From an uncultured Agrobacterium sp. (lineage in GTDB: Bacteria; Pseudomonadota; Alphaproteobacteria; Rhizobiales; Rhizobiaceae): DNA of 64,000 bases. Numbering within the stretch: position 1 is the stretch's first letter; every line of letters starts with the position of its first letter. Below are positions 36,680 to 45,888 of this stretch, one piece after another. The notes under the pieces are model-generated. The model was not told where the DNA came from. It saw only the letters and a list, made by a program, of their open reading frames with translations, and did not search any database. The position numbers were made by a program, and so were the translations under genes. The stretch lies in assembly GCA_913777615.1 (NCBI GenBank), contig CAJYTK010000011.1:1-64000 (forward strand), given 5' to 3'.

Positions 36680-37348
36680 ATGTCCGTCGATTTGCACAAC
36701 CCGATCTATAATCCGCCGCGCGTGCCCTTCATCTCGATTGTCCATCAGGATGAAGGCTTTCTCGTGCTGGACAAGCCAAGCGGCCTCCTGTCGGTACCGG
36801 GACGTGACCCGGCTCTTGCAGACAGTCTCGCCACCCGGGTGCAAAAACAGTTTCCATCAGCGCAGATGATCAACCGCCTGGATAAGGACACTTCAGGTAT
36901 CGTCTTGGTGTCTCTCAATAAAAAGGTGCATGCGGCGATTGCCAGCCAGTTCGAAAGCCGCACGACACGAAAGATCTACAAGGCTATCGTCTGGGGAGAC
37001 GTTAAGGGCGAGGATGGTGAGATCGATCTCCCGCTTGCCTTGGACCAGGACAACAAGCCACGCCATCGGGTGGATTACGCGGACGGTCGCCCGGCGCAAA
37101 CGCAATGGCATGTTTTGGAGCGTCTTCCTCTGCCTTCAACGCGGCTCGAGCTGCGGCCTCTGACGGGAAGAACTCACCAGTTGCGCGTCCACATGAAAGC
37201 AATCGGTCATCCAATTCTCGGAGATGAATTCTACGCGGAAAGTGAGGCACTTGCGGCATCGGGCCGTCTTCTGTTGCATGCGGAAGAGCTCGGCTTCACC
37301 CATCCCGATGGGGGCGATGTCACCTTTCGTGTTCTAGCCCCCTTTTGA
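36680..37348 (+). CDS. RluA-family pseudouridine synthase
   Basis: This 222-residue enzyme isomerises uridine to pseudouridine in RNA. It has the family start FLVLDKPSGLLSVPGRD, the catalytic segment INRLDKDTSGIVL with the essential Asp, and GRTHQLRVHMKAIGHPILGD. It lacks an S4 domain and is short, like RluA (23S rRNA U746 and tRNA U32) rather than RluC or RluD, but the exact target cannot be read from sequence. ATG 36680 has GAGG just upstream; an earlier in-frame start at 36650 is less likely. It ends 5 bp before the next gene. Confidence 0.9.
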   Translation: MSVDLHNPIYNPPRVPFISIVHQDEGFLVLDKPSGLLSVPGRDPALADSLATRVQKQFPSAQMINRLDKDTSGIVLVSLNKKVHAAIASQFESRTTRKIYKAIVWGDVKGEDGEIDLPLALDQDNKPRHRVDYADGRPAQTQWHVLERLPLPSTRLELRPLTGRTHQLRVHMKAIGHPILGDEFYAESEALAASGRLLLHAEELGFTHPDGGDVTFRVLAPF

Positions 37349-37353
37349 GATGC

Positions 37354-37986
37354 ATGATGGCACCGAAACAAACCAAAGAAGAATTTGTCGTTGATTTTGT
37401 CGGTGGAGCAGTCGGTCATCGGCTGCGCTCCGGTGAAGGACGCGGGCAGGCCTTGCCGAAGGCAGCTGGCTTCACCAAAGGCCGTACACCGCGTGTCGTG
37501 GACGCGACGGCGGGACTGGGCCGGGATGCGTTTCTGCTCGCCTCACTCGGTGCTGACGTAACGTTGATTGAAAGATCGCCGGAGATGCATGCGCATCTGG
37601 CAGACGGGATTGCTAGGGCGAAGGCGGAAGGCGGAATCTACGAAGAGATCGCATCTCGCATGACCCTTCTTCTTGGCGATTCCAGAGACTTGATAAAGGT
37701 TCTATCCCCCGAGGTGGTTGTCGTCGATCCGATGCATCCACCGCGCCATAACAGTGCGCTGGTAAAGAAGGAGATGAGGGTATTACGCGCTGTGGTGGGT
37801 GCAGACCCGGACCAGTTTGAGCTGATGATGACAGCCCTGGAATGCGCATCGAAAAGGGTTGTACTTAAGTGGCCGCTGAGGGCGGCGCCGATGGAGGGAC
37901 TGCCAAAGCCCTCTCACCAGATTTGCGGAAAAAACACCCGCTACGACGTCTTCATGATGTTCCGAAATTTGCCTGCAGAAGACTAG
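37354..37986 (+). CDS. rsmJ: RsmJ-like 16S rRNA (guanine-N2)-methyltransferase
   Basis: This 210-residue SAM-dependent methyltransferase has VVDATAGLGRDAFLLASLGA as its SAM loop and VVVDPMHPPR, the DPMxP motif of RsmJ (YhiQ), which methylates G1516 of 16S rRNA. The N-terminal region DFVGGAVGHRLRSGEGRGQ also matches that family. It follows the pseudouridine synthase with almost no gap, so the two are probably co-transcribed. Two successive ATG codons at 37354 and 37357 are both usable. Its stop overlaps that of the convergent small gene by four bases. Confidence 0.87.
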   Translation: MMAPKQTKEEFVVDFVGGAVGHRLRSGEGRGQALPKAAGFTKGRTPRVVDATAGLGRDAFLLASLGADVTLIERSPEMHAHLADGIARAKAEGGIYEEIASRMTLLLGDSRDLIKVLSPEVVVVDPMHPPRHNSALVKKEMRVLRAVVGADPDQFELMMTALECASKRVVLKWPLRAAPMEGLPKPSHQICGKNTRYDVFMMFRNLPAED

Positions 37987-38168
37987 CGAAAAACCGGTTT
38001 GCGATGGGCGTTCATCAATAGCTCATGACGCGAAGCAAAATCCCCGAAAAGCTTGCGAAGACGTTTCTCCTCAGCTTCGTCAAGCCTGTAGCGCCGGCAA
38101 AATTCCATGACGCTCAAAATCGGCTTGACCTCTGTAGTGTCAAGCGTGTCCTTATCCAATATTTGCAT
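37983..38168 (-). CDS. small conserved-looking hypothetical protein (61 aa)
   Basis: An ATG at 38168 preceded by AGGAGGG at good spacing opens a 61-codon frame. The product is soluble, highly charged and probably helical, with EFCRRYRLDEAEEKRLRKLF in the middle and a basic end (HRKPVF). The strong ribosome-binding site and protein-like composition support a real gene; I do not recognise the family. It is convergent with the rsmJ-like gene and divergent from the sugar dehydrogenase gene. Confidence 0.65.
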   Translation of the reverse strand: MQILDKDTLDTTEVKPILSVMEFCRRYRLDEAEEKRLRKLFGDFASRHELLMNAHRKPVFR

Positions 38169-38349
38169 GATGCCCTCCTGACTGACGTGGATAAACGCCG
38201 CGCCAGAGGAAATGTTCCTCATTAAAATGCGTGGAGGATATTTTGCATGCGCGAACACGCGTCGATCAAGTTTTCTTGACGCTGACTGGTGCAACTAAAA
38301 AACGCTCGAATTGTTCCCGGTCCGCTCGATAAAACTGGAAGGGAGTGCC

Positions 38350-39573
38350 ATGTTGCGCCTACGAAAGATGCTGTCCACCACGATTCTATCCGCCATGCTA
38401 ACTGTGCCGGGCTACGCCATCGCACAATCATCCGGCCCGGCTGAAACCAACCCGCCGCACGGCAAAGATCAGCGTCCTGCTTTCGAAGGGCAGACCCGGG
38501 CGCCACAGCCGGAGAAAATGCCGTCTCTGCAAAAGACCGTCATAGCCGACGACCTGCCGCATCTGTGGTCGATGGCCCTACTTCCCGACGGGCGTATCCT
38601 TGTAGCGGCCAAGGAAGGCGCCATGCACATCCTTGCCGGGGGCAAAGTCGGTCCTGCTATCGAAGGCGTGCCGGAAGTCGCTTCGTCTGGCCAGGGCGGT
38701 CTTCTTGACATTGCACTCGCACCTGACTTCGCTACATCGGGAATGATCTATTTTTCGTTCTCCGAGCCGCGCGATGGCGGGAACGGCACCTCGGTAGCCT
38801 CTGCAAAGCTCGTTGAGAAAGACGGCTCGACAACATTGGAGAACACCACCGTCATCTTTCGTCAAATGCCGACCTATGACGGAGACAAGCATTTCGGCTC
38901 GCGGCTGGTCTTTGGCAAGAATGGGGAACTCTATGTGACGGTGGGCGAACGCTCCGACAAGGAACCACGTGTGCAGGCGCAGGATCTGTCCAGCGGCTTG
39001 GGAAAAGTTTTCCGGATCGACACCAGCGGCAAGGCGCTCAAGGACAACCCTTTTGCCGGACGTGAAAACGCGTTGCCTGAAATCTGGAGTTATGGTCACC
39101 GCAACATCCAGTCTGCCGCCCTCGACGGTGAGGGACGCCTCTGGACAGTAGAACACGGGCCGAAGGGCGGCGATGAGCTCAACCGTCCCCAAGCGGGTCT
39201 GAATTACGGCTGGCCGGTCATAACTTACGGCATCGAATATAGCGGCGACAGGGTTGGTGAAGGCTCGACCGCCAAAGAGGGCATGGAGCAGCCAGTCTAT
39301 TATTGGGATCCCGTCGTCGGTCCTTCGGGCATGGTTTACTATGATGGCGATGCAATTGCGGAGTGGAAGGGCTCCTTCCTCATCGGCGGCTTGGTTACCA
39401 AGGGTCTGGTGGTGCTGAAAATGGACGGCGACAAGGTTGTGTCGGAAGGGCGTTTGCCGCTGGACGCACGCATCCGTGACGTGGAGCTTGGAAAAGATGG
39501 CTCTGTCTACGCCGTGACCGAAGAGCGGGGCGGCGGAAAATCGCAGATCATTCGCCTGGCTCCGGAAGCCTGA
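38350..39573 (+). CDS. PQQ-dependent soluble sugar dehydrogenase (YliI/Asd type)
   Basis: This 407-residue protein begins with a signal peptide (hydrophobic residues about 9-26, cleavage near GYAIA) and continues as a six-bladed beta-propeller. LPHLWSMALLPDGRILVA, GGLLDIALAPDF, HFGSRLVFGKNGELYVTVG, and WSYGHRNIQSAA with WTVEHGPKGGDELN are the signatures of aldose sugar dehydrogenases; the HFGSR and GHRN residues line the PQQ and substrate site. It would oxidise aldoses in the periplasm. ATG 38350 follows GAAGGGAGTG. A strong terminator follows at 39584. Confidence 0.9.
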   Translation: MLRLRKMLSTTILSAMLTVPGYAIAQSSGPAETNPPHGKDQRPAFEGQTRAPQPEKMPSLQKTVIADDLPHLWSMALLPDGRILVAAKEGAMHILAGGKVGPAIEGVPEVASSGQGGLLDIALAPDFATSGMIYFSFSEPRDGGNGTSVASAKLVEKDGSTTLENTTVIFRQMPTYDGDKHFGSRLVFGKNGELYVTVGERSDKEPRVQAQDLSSGLGKVFRIDTSGKALKDNPFAGRENALPEIWSYGHRNIQSAALDGEGRLWTVEHGPKGGDELNRPQAGLNYGWPVITYGIEYSGDRVGEGSTAKEGMEQPVYYWDPVVGPSGMVYYDGDAIAEWKGSFLIGGLVTKGLVVLKMDGDKVVSEGRLPLDARIRDVELGKDGSVYAVTEERGGGKSQIIRLAPEA

Positions 39574-39583
39574 TCAAATTCGC

Positions 39584-39611
39584 AGGAGCGGGCGCGTCCC
39601 GCTCCTTTTTT
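39584..39611 (+). terminator. intrinsic terminator after the PQQ sugar dehydrogenase
   Basis: AGGAGCGGG (39584-39592) and CCCGCTCCT (39598-39606) form a perfect 9-bp stem with a CGCGT loop, followed by an uninterrupted T run to 39611. Confidence 0.92.
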
Positions 39612-39671
39612 GCGGGAACGGACGCTGTTCACGACAGTTATTTGAGGAAACTCGAAGGCAGCGTGAGCATC

Positions 39672-40688
39672 ATGAACCAACATCCCGTCCGACTCCTGAA
39701 GAAAATCGGCCTCACCTATGTCAGCGATCAGGAACCGGGCATTACCCGGGAGCGGCGCGGCAAGGGCTTTTCCTACCGGCTTCCGGATGGCACGCTGCTC
39801 TCTGACAAGATCGAAATTACCCGGATCCGGTCACTGGCTATCCCGCCGGCCTATCAGCGCGTCTGGATTTGCATGGAGCCCTCCGGGCATCTTCAGGCAA
39901 CCGGCTTTGATGCGAGAGCGCGTAAGCAGTATCGCTATCATGCCGACTGGCATGCGTTCCGCGGTGAAACGAAATTTTTCCAGCTGAAAGCGTTTGGTGA
40001 AGCCCTCCCGGCGCTACGCCGCAAGGCGATTTCCGACATAGAAAAGGACGTGAACGGCCAGAGCCGGACACTTGCCGCATTGGTGCTCCTTCTGGATGCA
40101 GCCTATCTTCGCGTGGGCAACAAGACCTATCTGGAGAGCAACGGAACCTACGGGGCGACCACTCTTCTGAAGCGCCACGTATCACTCGGAGAAACCATCG
40201 AATTGCGGTTCGTTGCAAAGGGTGGCCAGAAGGTCCGCCGAAGCCTCCGGCATCCCCGCCTGCAGAAAATCCTTGAAGAAATCGCCGACTTGCCCGGCAA
40301 GCAGCTCTTCGTCTGGCAGGATGAAAACCACGTCGTCCATCCAATCGATTCCAGCGCGTTGAACGCTTACCTTTCGGAAACATCAGGCGAAGGCATATCG
40401 GCCAAGACCTTTCGCACATGGGGCGGTACGCTGGCAGGGTTTTGCCATGCCGCCGAGCGGCTGGCGAGCGGAAGTACACCGACGATCAAAAGCATCTGCG
40501 AGGCAGCCGCTGAAGAACTGTCCAACACGCCGACCATCTGCCGCAAAAGTTATGTGCATCCCTCCGTCCTCTCCCTGGCAACGGAGCCCAAAGCCATCAA
40601 GCGGCTGGAGACCGTTCTCGAAGCCCCTGCGAAAGCGATATCCGGGCTGAGGGCCGACGAAAGGCGCCTCATTGCTTATCTCCCCTGA
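39672..40688 (+). CDS. DNA topoisomerase IB (bacterial, poxvirus-like)
   Basis: This 338-residue enzyme relaxes supercoiled DNA through a 3'-phosphotyrosine. The N-terminal domain has GKGFSYRLPDG and the DNA-contact segment IRSLAIPPAYQRVWIC; the catalytic domain has RKQYRYHADW, LRVGNKTYLESNGTYGATTL, FRTWGGTLAGF, and the active-site tyrosine in RKSYVHPSVL near residue 290. Bacterial type IB enzymes of this size are common in alphaproteobacteria, with a non-essential role. The start is uncertain: ATG 39672, GTG 39663 and TTG 39642 are all in frame; the ATG gives the normal family length. Confidence 0.92.
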   Translation: MNQHPVRLLKKIGLTYVSDQEPGITRERRGKGFSYRLPDGTLLSDKIEITRIRSLAIPPAYQRVWICMEPSGHLQATGFDARARKQYRYHADWHAFRGETKFFQLKAFGEALPALRRKAISDIEKDVNGQSRTLAALVLLLDAAYLRVGNKTYLESNGTYGATTLLKRHVSLGETIELRFVAKGGQKVRRSLRHPRLQKILEEIADLPGKQLFVWQDENHVVHPIDSSALNAYLSETSGEGISAKTFRTWGGTLAGFCHAAERLASGSTPTIKSICEAAAEELSNTPTICRKSYVHPSVLSLATEPKAIKRLETVLEAPAKAISGLRADERRLIAYLP

Positions 40689-40822
40689 TAACGGGGGGCG
40701 CTAACCGATCTGTCCCGTTCAGCTTGGTGTCAGCAACGCCCTCCAGAAGGCGCTGATGAGCCGGCAAAGCAAAACAACTGTGCGCCTCCGGCTACACCCA
40801 TTGCCACTGGAGAGCATACGTT

Positions 40823-42478
40823 TTGGCACCTTTGACAGATGACCTTCATCGCAGCACTATCCGGCGTCCCGAGATCGGCAGCATCACGCTCAGTGTTATC
40901 ACTGCGCTCTATCTGCTTTTCTTCATGAACCAGACCTTCTGGTCGAAGGTGAACACGCATCTGTCGGCCTATCCAGTTGCCATATACGCGCTCTACATTG
41001 CGATGACGGCGTTTTTCATCGCAATTCTGGTCACATTCTCGGCGAAGTACATCATGAAGCCGATCTTCATGGTGTTGATCGTCATTTCGGCATTGTGCTC
41101 CTGGTTCATGGATCGCTTCGGAGCGGTTATCGACCGCGACATGGTGCGTAATGCATTCGAAACGACCACCGGCGAAGCGAACAATCTGATCACATCTGCT
41201 TTCGTCGTGCATATGATCATTTATGCGCTCGTTCCAATCGTGCTTCTCGCGTTCGTCCGCATCCGCCATCGCCCAATTCTCGGGAAGCTTTTCTGGAATA
41301 CGGTCAGCGTGATCGCTTGCCTGGTCATCATCGCCGGGATGGGTGCGTTAAACTCCAAAACCTTCACCACTGCCATTCGTCAGCACCGGGACATCGTCAA
41401 GAGCCTGAACCCAATCACGCCGATCTTCTCGACCGCGCATTATCTCCAGGCCGCGAATAAGGAAGCGCAACTGACGGTCACGCAGACTGGTCTGGATGCG
41501 AAAGTGAAGGCCCCGGTCGTGGCTATCAACAAGCCGCGCATCACGGTGGTCGTTGCGGGCGAGACCGCTCGCGCTGCAAATTTTTCCCTGAACGGCTACG
41601 GACGGGAAACCAATCCGGAACTGAAGAAAAGAAATATCATCTATTTCCCGAGCACGGTCAGCTGCGGAACCTCCACTGCAATCTCCATTCCCTGCATGTT
41701 CTCGAAGTTCACCCGTTCGGAGTACACACATAGCAAGGCGCTTTCGAACGAGAATGTCATGGACGTTCTGGTCCATGCCGGCATCGACGCGCAGTGGCTC
41801 GACAATGACACCGGAAGCAAGGGCGTTGCCGACAGAATTCCCTATTTCGACCTGAGCGCGACGCGCGATCCCACCTTCTGCAAGACAGGTGAATGCAGCG
41901 ACGACATCTTTCTCGACAGGCTGGACAGTTGGCTCGACCGCGTTACGAAAGACAGCGTCATCGTCATTCATCAACTCGGCAGCCACGGTCCGTCCTACTA
42001 TCTTCGCTATGGCGACAATTTTAGGACATTCACGCCGGATTGCCGCACCTCAGAACTCGGCAATTGCAAGGACGAAGAGATCGTCAACTCATATGACAAC
42101 ACGATCCTTTACACGGACCATTTCCTCTCGGCCATCATTGACAAGCTGAAGGCACGCTCCGACAAGCTGGCGACGGGTATGCTCTACGCTTCCGACCATG
42201 GTGAGTCTCTTGGTGAAAACGGCCTCTATCTCCACGGCGCGCCTTACATGCTTGCACCGGCAGAACAGACGCACGTGCCCTTCCTTGTCTGGATGGATGA
42301 TGATTTTGCACGCTCCATGGGTGTCGACCGCGCCTGCCTTGCCGACGAGGCGAAGGCTGGTGGCAAGTCCCACGACAATTTCTTCCATAGTATCCTCGGC
42401 ATGATGAACGTATCGACTTCAGTCTATGACTCATCGCTCGATGTGTTCCGCCCATGTCAGTCGAAGCCCTCGACCTGA
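40823..42478 (+). CDS. eptA: phosphoethanolamine transferase (EptA family)
   Basis: This 551-residue inner-membrane enzyme has five hydrophobic N-terminal segments (about residues 20-185) and a periplasmic sulfatase-like domain. The metal-binding nucleophile threonine is in VVAGETARAANFSLNGYG, further ligands are in HQLGSHGPSYY and SDHGESLGENGLYLHG, and several cysteines (CGTSTAISIPC, FCKTGEC, PDCRTSELGNC) fit the family disulfides. It transfers phosphoethanolamine to lipid A or core sugar, lowering negative charge and sensitivity to cationic peptides. TTG 40823 has GGAGAG eight bases upstream. The next two genes encode a two-component system on the same strand, a PmrAB-like arrangement. Confidence 0.92.
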   Translation: MAPLTDDLHRSTIRRPEIGSITLSVITALYLLFFMNQTFWSKVNTHLSAYPVAIYALYIAMTAFFIAILVTFSAKYIMKPIFMVLIVISALCSWFMDRFGAVIDRDMVRNAFETTTGEANNLITSAFVVHMIIYALVPIVLLAFVRIRHRPILGKLFWNTVSVIACLVIIAGMGALNSKTFTTAIRQHRDIVKSLNPITPIFSTAHYLQAANKEAQLTVTQTGLDAKVKAPVVAINKPRITVVVAGETARAANFSLNGYGRETNPELKKRNIIYFPSTVSCGTSTAISIPCMFSKFTRSEYTHSKALSNENVMDVLVHAGIDAQWLDNDTGSKGVADRIPYFDLSATRDPTFCKTGECSDDIFLDRLDSWLDRVTKDSVIVIHQLGSHGPSYYLRYGDNFRTFTPDCRTSELGNCKDEEIVNSYDNTILYTDHFLSAIIDKLKARSDKLATGMLYASDHGESLGENGLYLHGAPYMLAPAEQTHVPFLVWMDDDFARSMGVDRACLADEAKAGGKSHDNFFHSILGMMNVSTSVYDSSLDVFRPCQSKPST

Positions 42479-42519
42479 CCGACAATCGCCTTGACGACGA
42501 ACTGCCCGGAGCGATACGC

Positions 42520-43200
42520 ATGGGCAGTTCAGGAGTGAGGGTCGAGTTGCGGGTTCTATTGGTTGAAGACGATCACGTTTTGGGAGAGGCGCTGAGGGAC
42601 CATGTTGCCGCGGCAAATCACGCGGTGGATTGGTTTCAGACATTGAGCGAAGCGACAGCCGCAACTCAGACTGTGAGCTACGGCTTGATACTGCTCGATC
42701 TGCGTCTACCCGACGGAGAAGGACTGACACTGCTTCGAACGCTTCGCAAAGCAAACAACCCTGTTCCCGTTATCATCCTGACTGCCCATGATCAGGTCTC
42801 GGATCGGATCGAAGGCCTGAACGCAGGTGCCGACGATTATCTCGTCAAGCCCTTCAATCTGGGCGAGTTGACAGCACGGATGCTCGCCGTGTCGCGACGT
42901 TATGAAGGCCGTTCGACGCCGATCGTCAGGCTACCGGGAATTGAGATCGATCAGGCAGCGAAGAGTATCACGGTCAATGACCGGTTGCTGTCGCTGAGTG
43001 CGCGCGAGTGGGCGGTGCTTGAGAAACTTGTCGAAAGGCCAGGCGCACTGGTCTCGAAAGCGCAATTACAGGAAACGCTCTACGAATTCGGCGCCGAGAT
43101 AGAGAGCAATACCGTCGAGGTCTATGTCAGCCGCCTGCGCAAGAAAATCGGCTCTGACCGCGTCGAAACCGTAAGAGGGCTTGGTTATACGATACGCTGA
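42520..43200 (+). CDS. OmpR/PhoB-family response regulator
   Basis: This regulator of about 226 residues has a receiver domain (LRVLLVEDDHVLGEALRD, phospho-acceptor Asp in ILLDLRLPDGEG, conserved Lys in DDYLVKPFNLGEL) and a winged-helix DNA-binding domain (LSAREWAVLEKLVERPG, VEVYVSRLRKKIG, VRGLGYTIR). ATG 42520 is chosen from GGAG eight bases upstream; an in-frame ATG at 42454 would overlap the eptA end by 25 bp and add an acidic leader. The cognate kinase starts 22 bp downstream. The pairing with eptA suggests control of lipid A modification. Confidence 0.9.
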   Translation: MGSSGVRVELRVLLVEDDHVLGEALRDHVAAANHAVDWFQTLSEATAATQTVSYGLILLDLRLPDGEGLTLLRTLRKANNPVPVIILTAHDQVSDRIEGLNAGADDYLVKPFNLGELTARMLAVSRRYEGRSTPIVRLPGIEIDQAAKSITVNDRLLSLSAREWAVLEKLVERPGALVSKAQLQETLYEFGAEIESNTVEVYVSRLRKKIGSDRVETVRGLGYTIR

Positions 43201-43222
43201 TCTCATCCCCCCGAAGAACAGC

Positions 43223-44533
43223 ATGACGCGTCGGATGGTTCTTGCTCTCGTGAGCGTGCTGGCGCTTTCCTGGATGGTCGCTTGCGCCATGGGCGTGATG
43301 GTGATGCAGGACGAATTTGCAGAGATATTCGACAGCGGCGTCCAGGAAACAGCCGACAGGCTGCTGCCGCTTGTCGCTGAGGATCTTCGCGAGCGCAGTC
43401 CGGAGGCGCAGCGCCGCCTAGGCCAACCCAGCACCGGCACGGAATATCTGACTTATCAGGTACGCGACCGCGACGGCGCGGTCCTGCTGCACTCTCATGA
43501 CAGTGCCAGAGAGGGATTCGACGTGCCGCTCACACCGGGTTTCGCTGACACCGATACCCAGCGGATCTACACTGTCGTCACACCGGAAGGCGATCTTTAC
43601 CTTCAAGTGGCAGATGCCTTCGCCAATCGGCGTGAAGCCATAGAGGAGGCTTCAACGGCACTTATACTGCCTGTTCTGGTCCTCATCCCTGCAAGCATCA
43701 TCGCGGTTATCCTGGTCATTCGCCGTACCCTTGCGCCAATCCAGATATTGAGGGACGATATTGGCCGTAAGGATGGCGGCAACCTCGCGCCCGTCGATTC
43801 AGGCACACTTCCCGCCGAACTGGATCCAATAGCGCGCTCTGTCAATCTGCTTCTGGAAAGATTGCGCTCCGCATTGGAGGCGGAGCGCTCTTTCGCCTCC
43901 AACAGCGCGCATGAATTGCGTACACCGATCGCAGGCGCATTGGCACAGGCACAGCGCCTCAAAGCCGATATTCCGGCCAACCTGGCAGGCCGCGTCGACC
44001 AAATTGAATTGTCGCTCTCGAATCTGGCGCAACTCTCCGAGAAACTGCTGCAAATGTCTCGCGCCGAAGCAGGTATCGGCATTTCGGATACGCTTGTCGA
44101 TCTTCTGCCAGTCGTTGGACTGATGGTGACGGACATGGATCGTTCTGAACTTGGTAACGGCCGCATCCGCCTTCACCATGCGGCGGATGCGACGCTGAAA
44201 GCCAAAGTCGATCCCGACGCCTTTGGCATCGCTATCCGAAACCTCCTGGAAAATGCGCTGACACATGGCGCGGAGGATTCCAAGGTGGAGGTGTTTGTGG
44301 AGGATAGCACCGTACGGGTGGTCAATGATGGTCCGACCGTTGATCCTGCGTTGCTGCCACGCCTGACGACGCGTTTCATGCGGGGCCAGACCCAGGCTGC
44401 CGGCTCAGGGCTTGGCCTTGCCATCGTAAGCAATCTGGCAGAGCGGATGAACGCGACCCTGACGCTTGCCTCTCCCGCAACCGGCCGTGAAGAAGGCTTC
44501 GAGGCGCGGATCGATCTGCCAAAGCAAGATTGA
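43223..44533 (+). CDS. sensor histidine kinase of the EptA-linked two-component system
   Basis: This 436-residue kinase has membrane segments at about residues 5-28 and 150-172 enclosing a small periplasmic domain (about 120 residues), a HAMP-like linker, and a DHp helix with the phospho-acceptor His in FASNSAHELRTPIAGAL. The ATPase domain keeps N (AIRNLLENALTHG), G1 (RVVNDGPTV) and G2 (GSGLGLAIV) boxes. The layout is that of QseC/PmrB-type kinases. ATG 43223 is the first start consistent with the first membrane segment; the ribosome-binding site is weak, so coupling to the upstream regulator gene is possible. A hairpin follows the stop. Confidence 0.9.
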   Translation: MTRRMVLALVSVLALSWMVACAMGVMVMQDEFAEIFDSGVQETADRLLPLVAEDLRERSPEAQRRLGQPSTGTEYLTYQVRDRDGAVLLHSHDSAREGFDVPLTPGFADTDTQRIYTVVTPEGDLYLQVADAFANRREAIEEASTALILPVLVLIPASIIAVILVIRRTLAPIQILRDDIGRKDGGNLAPVDSGTLPAELDPIARSVNLLLERLRSALEAERSFASNSAHELRTPIAGALAQAQRLKADIPANLAGRVDQIELSLSNLAQLSEKLLQMSRAEAGIGISDTLVDLLPVVGLMVTDMDRSELGNGRIRLHHAADATLKAKVDPDAFGIAIRNLLENALTHGAEDSKVEVFVEDSTVRVVNDGPTVDPALLPRLTTRFMRGQTQAAGSGLGLAIVSNLAERMNATLTLASPATGREEGFEARIDLPKQD

Positions 44534-44560
44534 GGCCTTCGGAAACAATATCCGAAGGCC
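44534..44560. terminator. convergent stem-loop between the kinase and MHS transporter genes
   Basis: GGCCTTCGG (44534-44542) pairs perfectly with CCGAAGGCC (44552-44560) across a 9-base AT-rich loop, directly after the kinase stop. No T-tract follows on either strand. Confidence 0.6.
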
Positions 44561-44568
44561 GGGTTCGC

Positions 44569-45888
44569 TCAATCCTCGTGGATGTGGCTGTGGTCGCGGG
44601 TATCGCGCATCTTTACATACACGATCAATGATAGCGCGATCATCAGCGTAACATACCAGAAGAACCAGCTTTCATGCCCAATCTGCTTGAATTTCAAGGC
44701 TACGAATTCCGCGGTGCCGCCAAAGATGGTGTTGGCCAGCGCATAGGGGAGCGCCACACCGAGCGCGCGAATATGGGCGGGAAACAGCTCTGCTTTAACC
44801 ACCGCGTTGATCGACGTGTAGCCCGTCACGATCAATAGGCCGCCAAGCACCAGGGCAAACGCGATATAAGGGTCTGTGGTCGTCGAAAGAACGCTGAAGA
44901 TGACATAGGTGAACAGCGTGCCAAGAATACCGAAACCGACCATCAGCGGCTTACGGCCGATTTTATCCGACAGGGCGCCTGCCAGCGGCTGGCAAAGCAT
45001 GAAAACAAAAAGCGCGACCGTGGTGATCTCGGTCGCGGATTCCTTGCTGAAACCGGACGTATTGACGAGGAATTTCTGCAGATAGGTGGTGTAGGCATAG
45101 AAAGCGAGCGTGCCGCCAGATGTCAACGCCATCACCATCAGCGCCTCTTTTGGATAGTGCTTGAAGAGCGCCCATCCGCTGGATTTTGGTGTCTGAGCGG
45201 TGGCTGCCTTAGCGTTCTGGAAAGAGTGGGTTTCGACAAGCCCGCGCCGGATGTAGAACACCGCGATGGCAAGAATACCACCGATGAAAAAGGGAATGCG
45301 CCAGCCCCATTGGCTGAGTTGCTCTGGCGTCAAAAGGCGCTGTAACACCAGAAGCACGGCAAGCGCGACAAGCTGACCGGAAATAAGCGTTACATACTGA
45401 AAACTGGAAAAGAAGCCACGGCGGTTCTTTCCCGCCATTTCGCTGAGATAGGTTGCGCTTGCGCCATATTCGCCACCAACGCTGATCCCTTGGATCAGGC
45501 GCGCGAGAACGAGAATGGCGGGCGCTGCAATGCCGATCGTCTCGTGCCCGGGCGTCACGGCAATCATTAGAGATCCCAGACACATGAGCGTTACAGACAG
45601 CGTCAGCCCCGCCTTGCGGCCCTTGCGGTCTGCGTAGGTTCCCATCAGCCATGCACCGATCGGACGCATCAGAAAGCCCACGGCAAATACCGCGGCTGCA
45701 CTCAACAGCTCTGCTGTCTGGTTGCCAGATGGAAAGAAGATCGGCGCGAAATAAAGGGTAAATGCGGAATAGACATACCAATCATACCATTCGACGAGGT
45801 TGCCCGCCGATCCGCCGATGATCGACTTCAATCTCGTTTTTTGATCAGGAGGAGTTCCAGCGGTTGTTTGATCTGGAAGGTTGCTCAT
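44569..45888 (-). CDS. MHS-family (MFS) dicarboxylate/alpha-ketoglutarate permease, KgtP-like
   Basis: This 439-residue transporter has twelve hydrophobic segments. The metabolite:H+ symporter marks are GNLVEWYDWYVYSAF near residue 28, GAWLMGTYADRKGRKAGL (loop 2-3 motif) and ARLIQGISVGGEYGASATYL. It closely follows the pattern of KgtP, which imports alpha-ketoglutarate; related members carry proline, betaine, shikimate or citrate, so the substrate is provisional. It is a single-gene unit on the minus strand with its 5' end facing the DUF1612 gene across about 296 bp. Confidence 0.88.
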   Translation of the reverse strand: MSNLPDQTTAGTPPDQKTRLKSIIGGSAGNLVEWYDWYVYSAFTLYFAPIFFPSGNQTAELLSAAAVFAVGFLMRPIGAWLMGTYADRKGRKAGLTLSVTLMCLGSLMIAVTPGHETIGIAAPAILVLARLIQGISVGGEYGASATYLSEMAGKNRRGFFSSFQYVTLISGQLVALAVLLVLQRLLTPEQLSQWGWRIPFFIGGILAIAVFYIRRGLVETHSFQNAKAATAQTPKSSGWALFKHYPKEALMVMALTSGGTLAFYAYTTYLQKFLVNTSGFSKESATEITTVALFVFMLCQPLAGALSDKIGRKPLMVGFGILGTLFTYVIFSVLSTTTDPYIAFALVLGGLLIVTGYTSINAVVKAELFPAHIRALGVALPYALANTIFGGTAEFVALKFKQIGHESWFFWYVTLMIALSLIVYVKMRDTRDHSHIHED

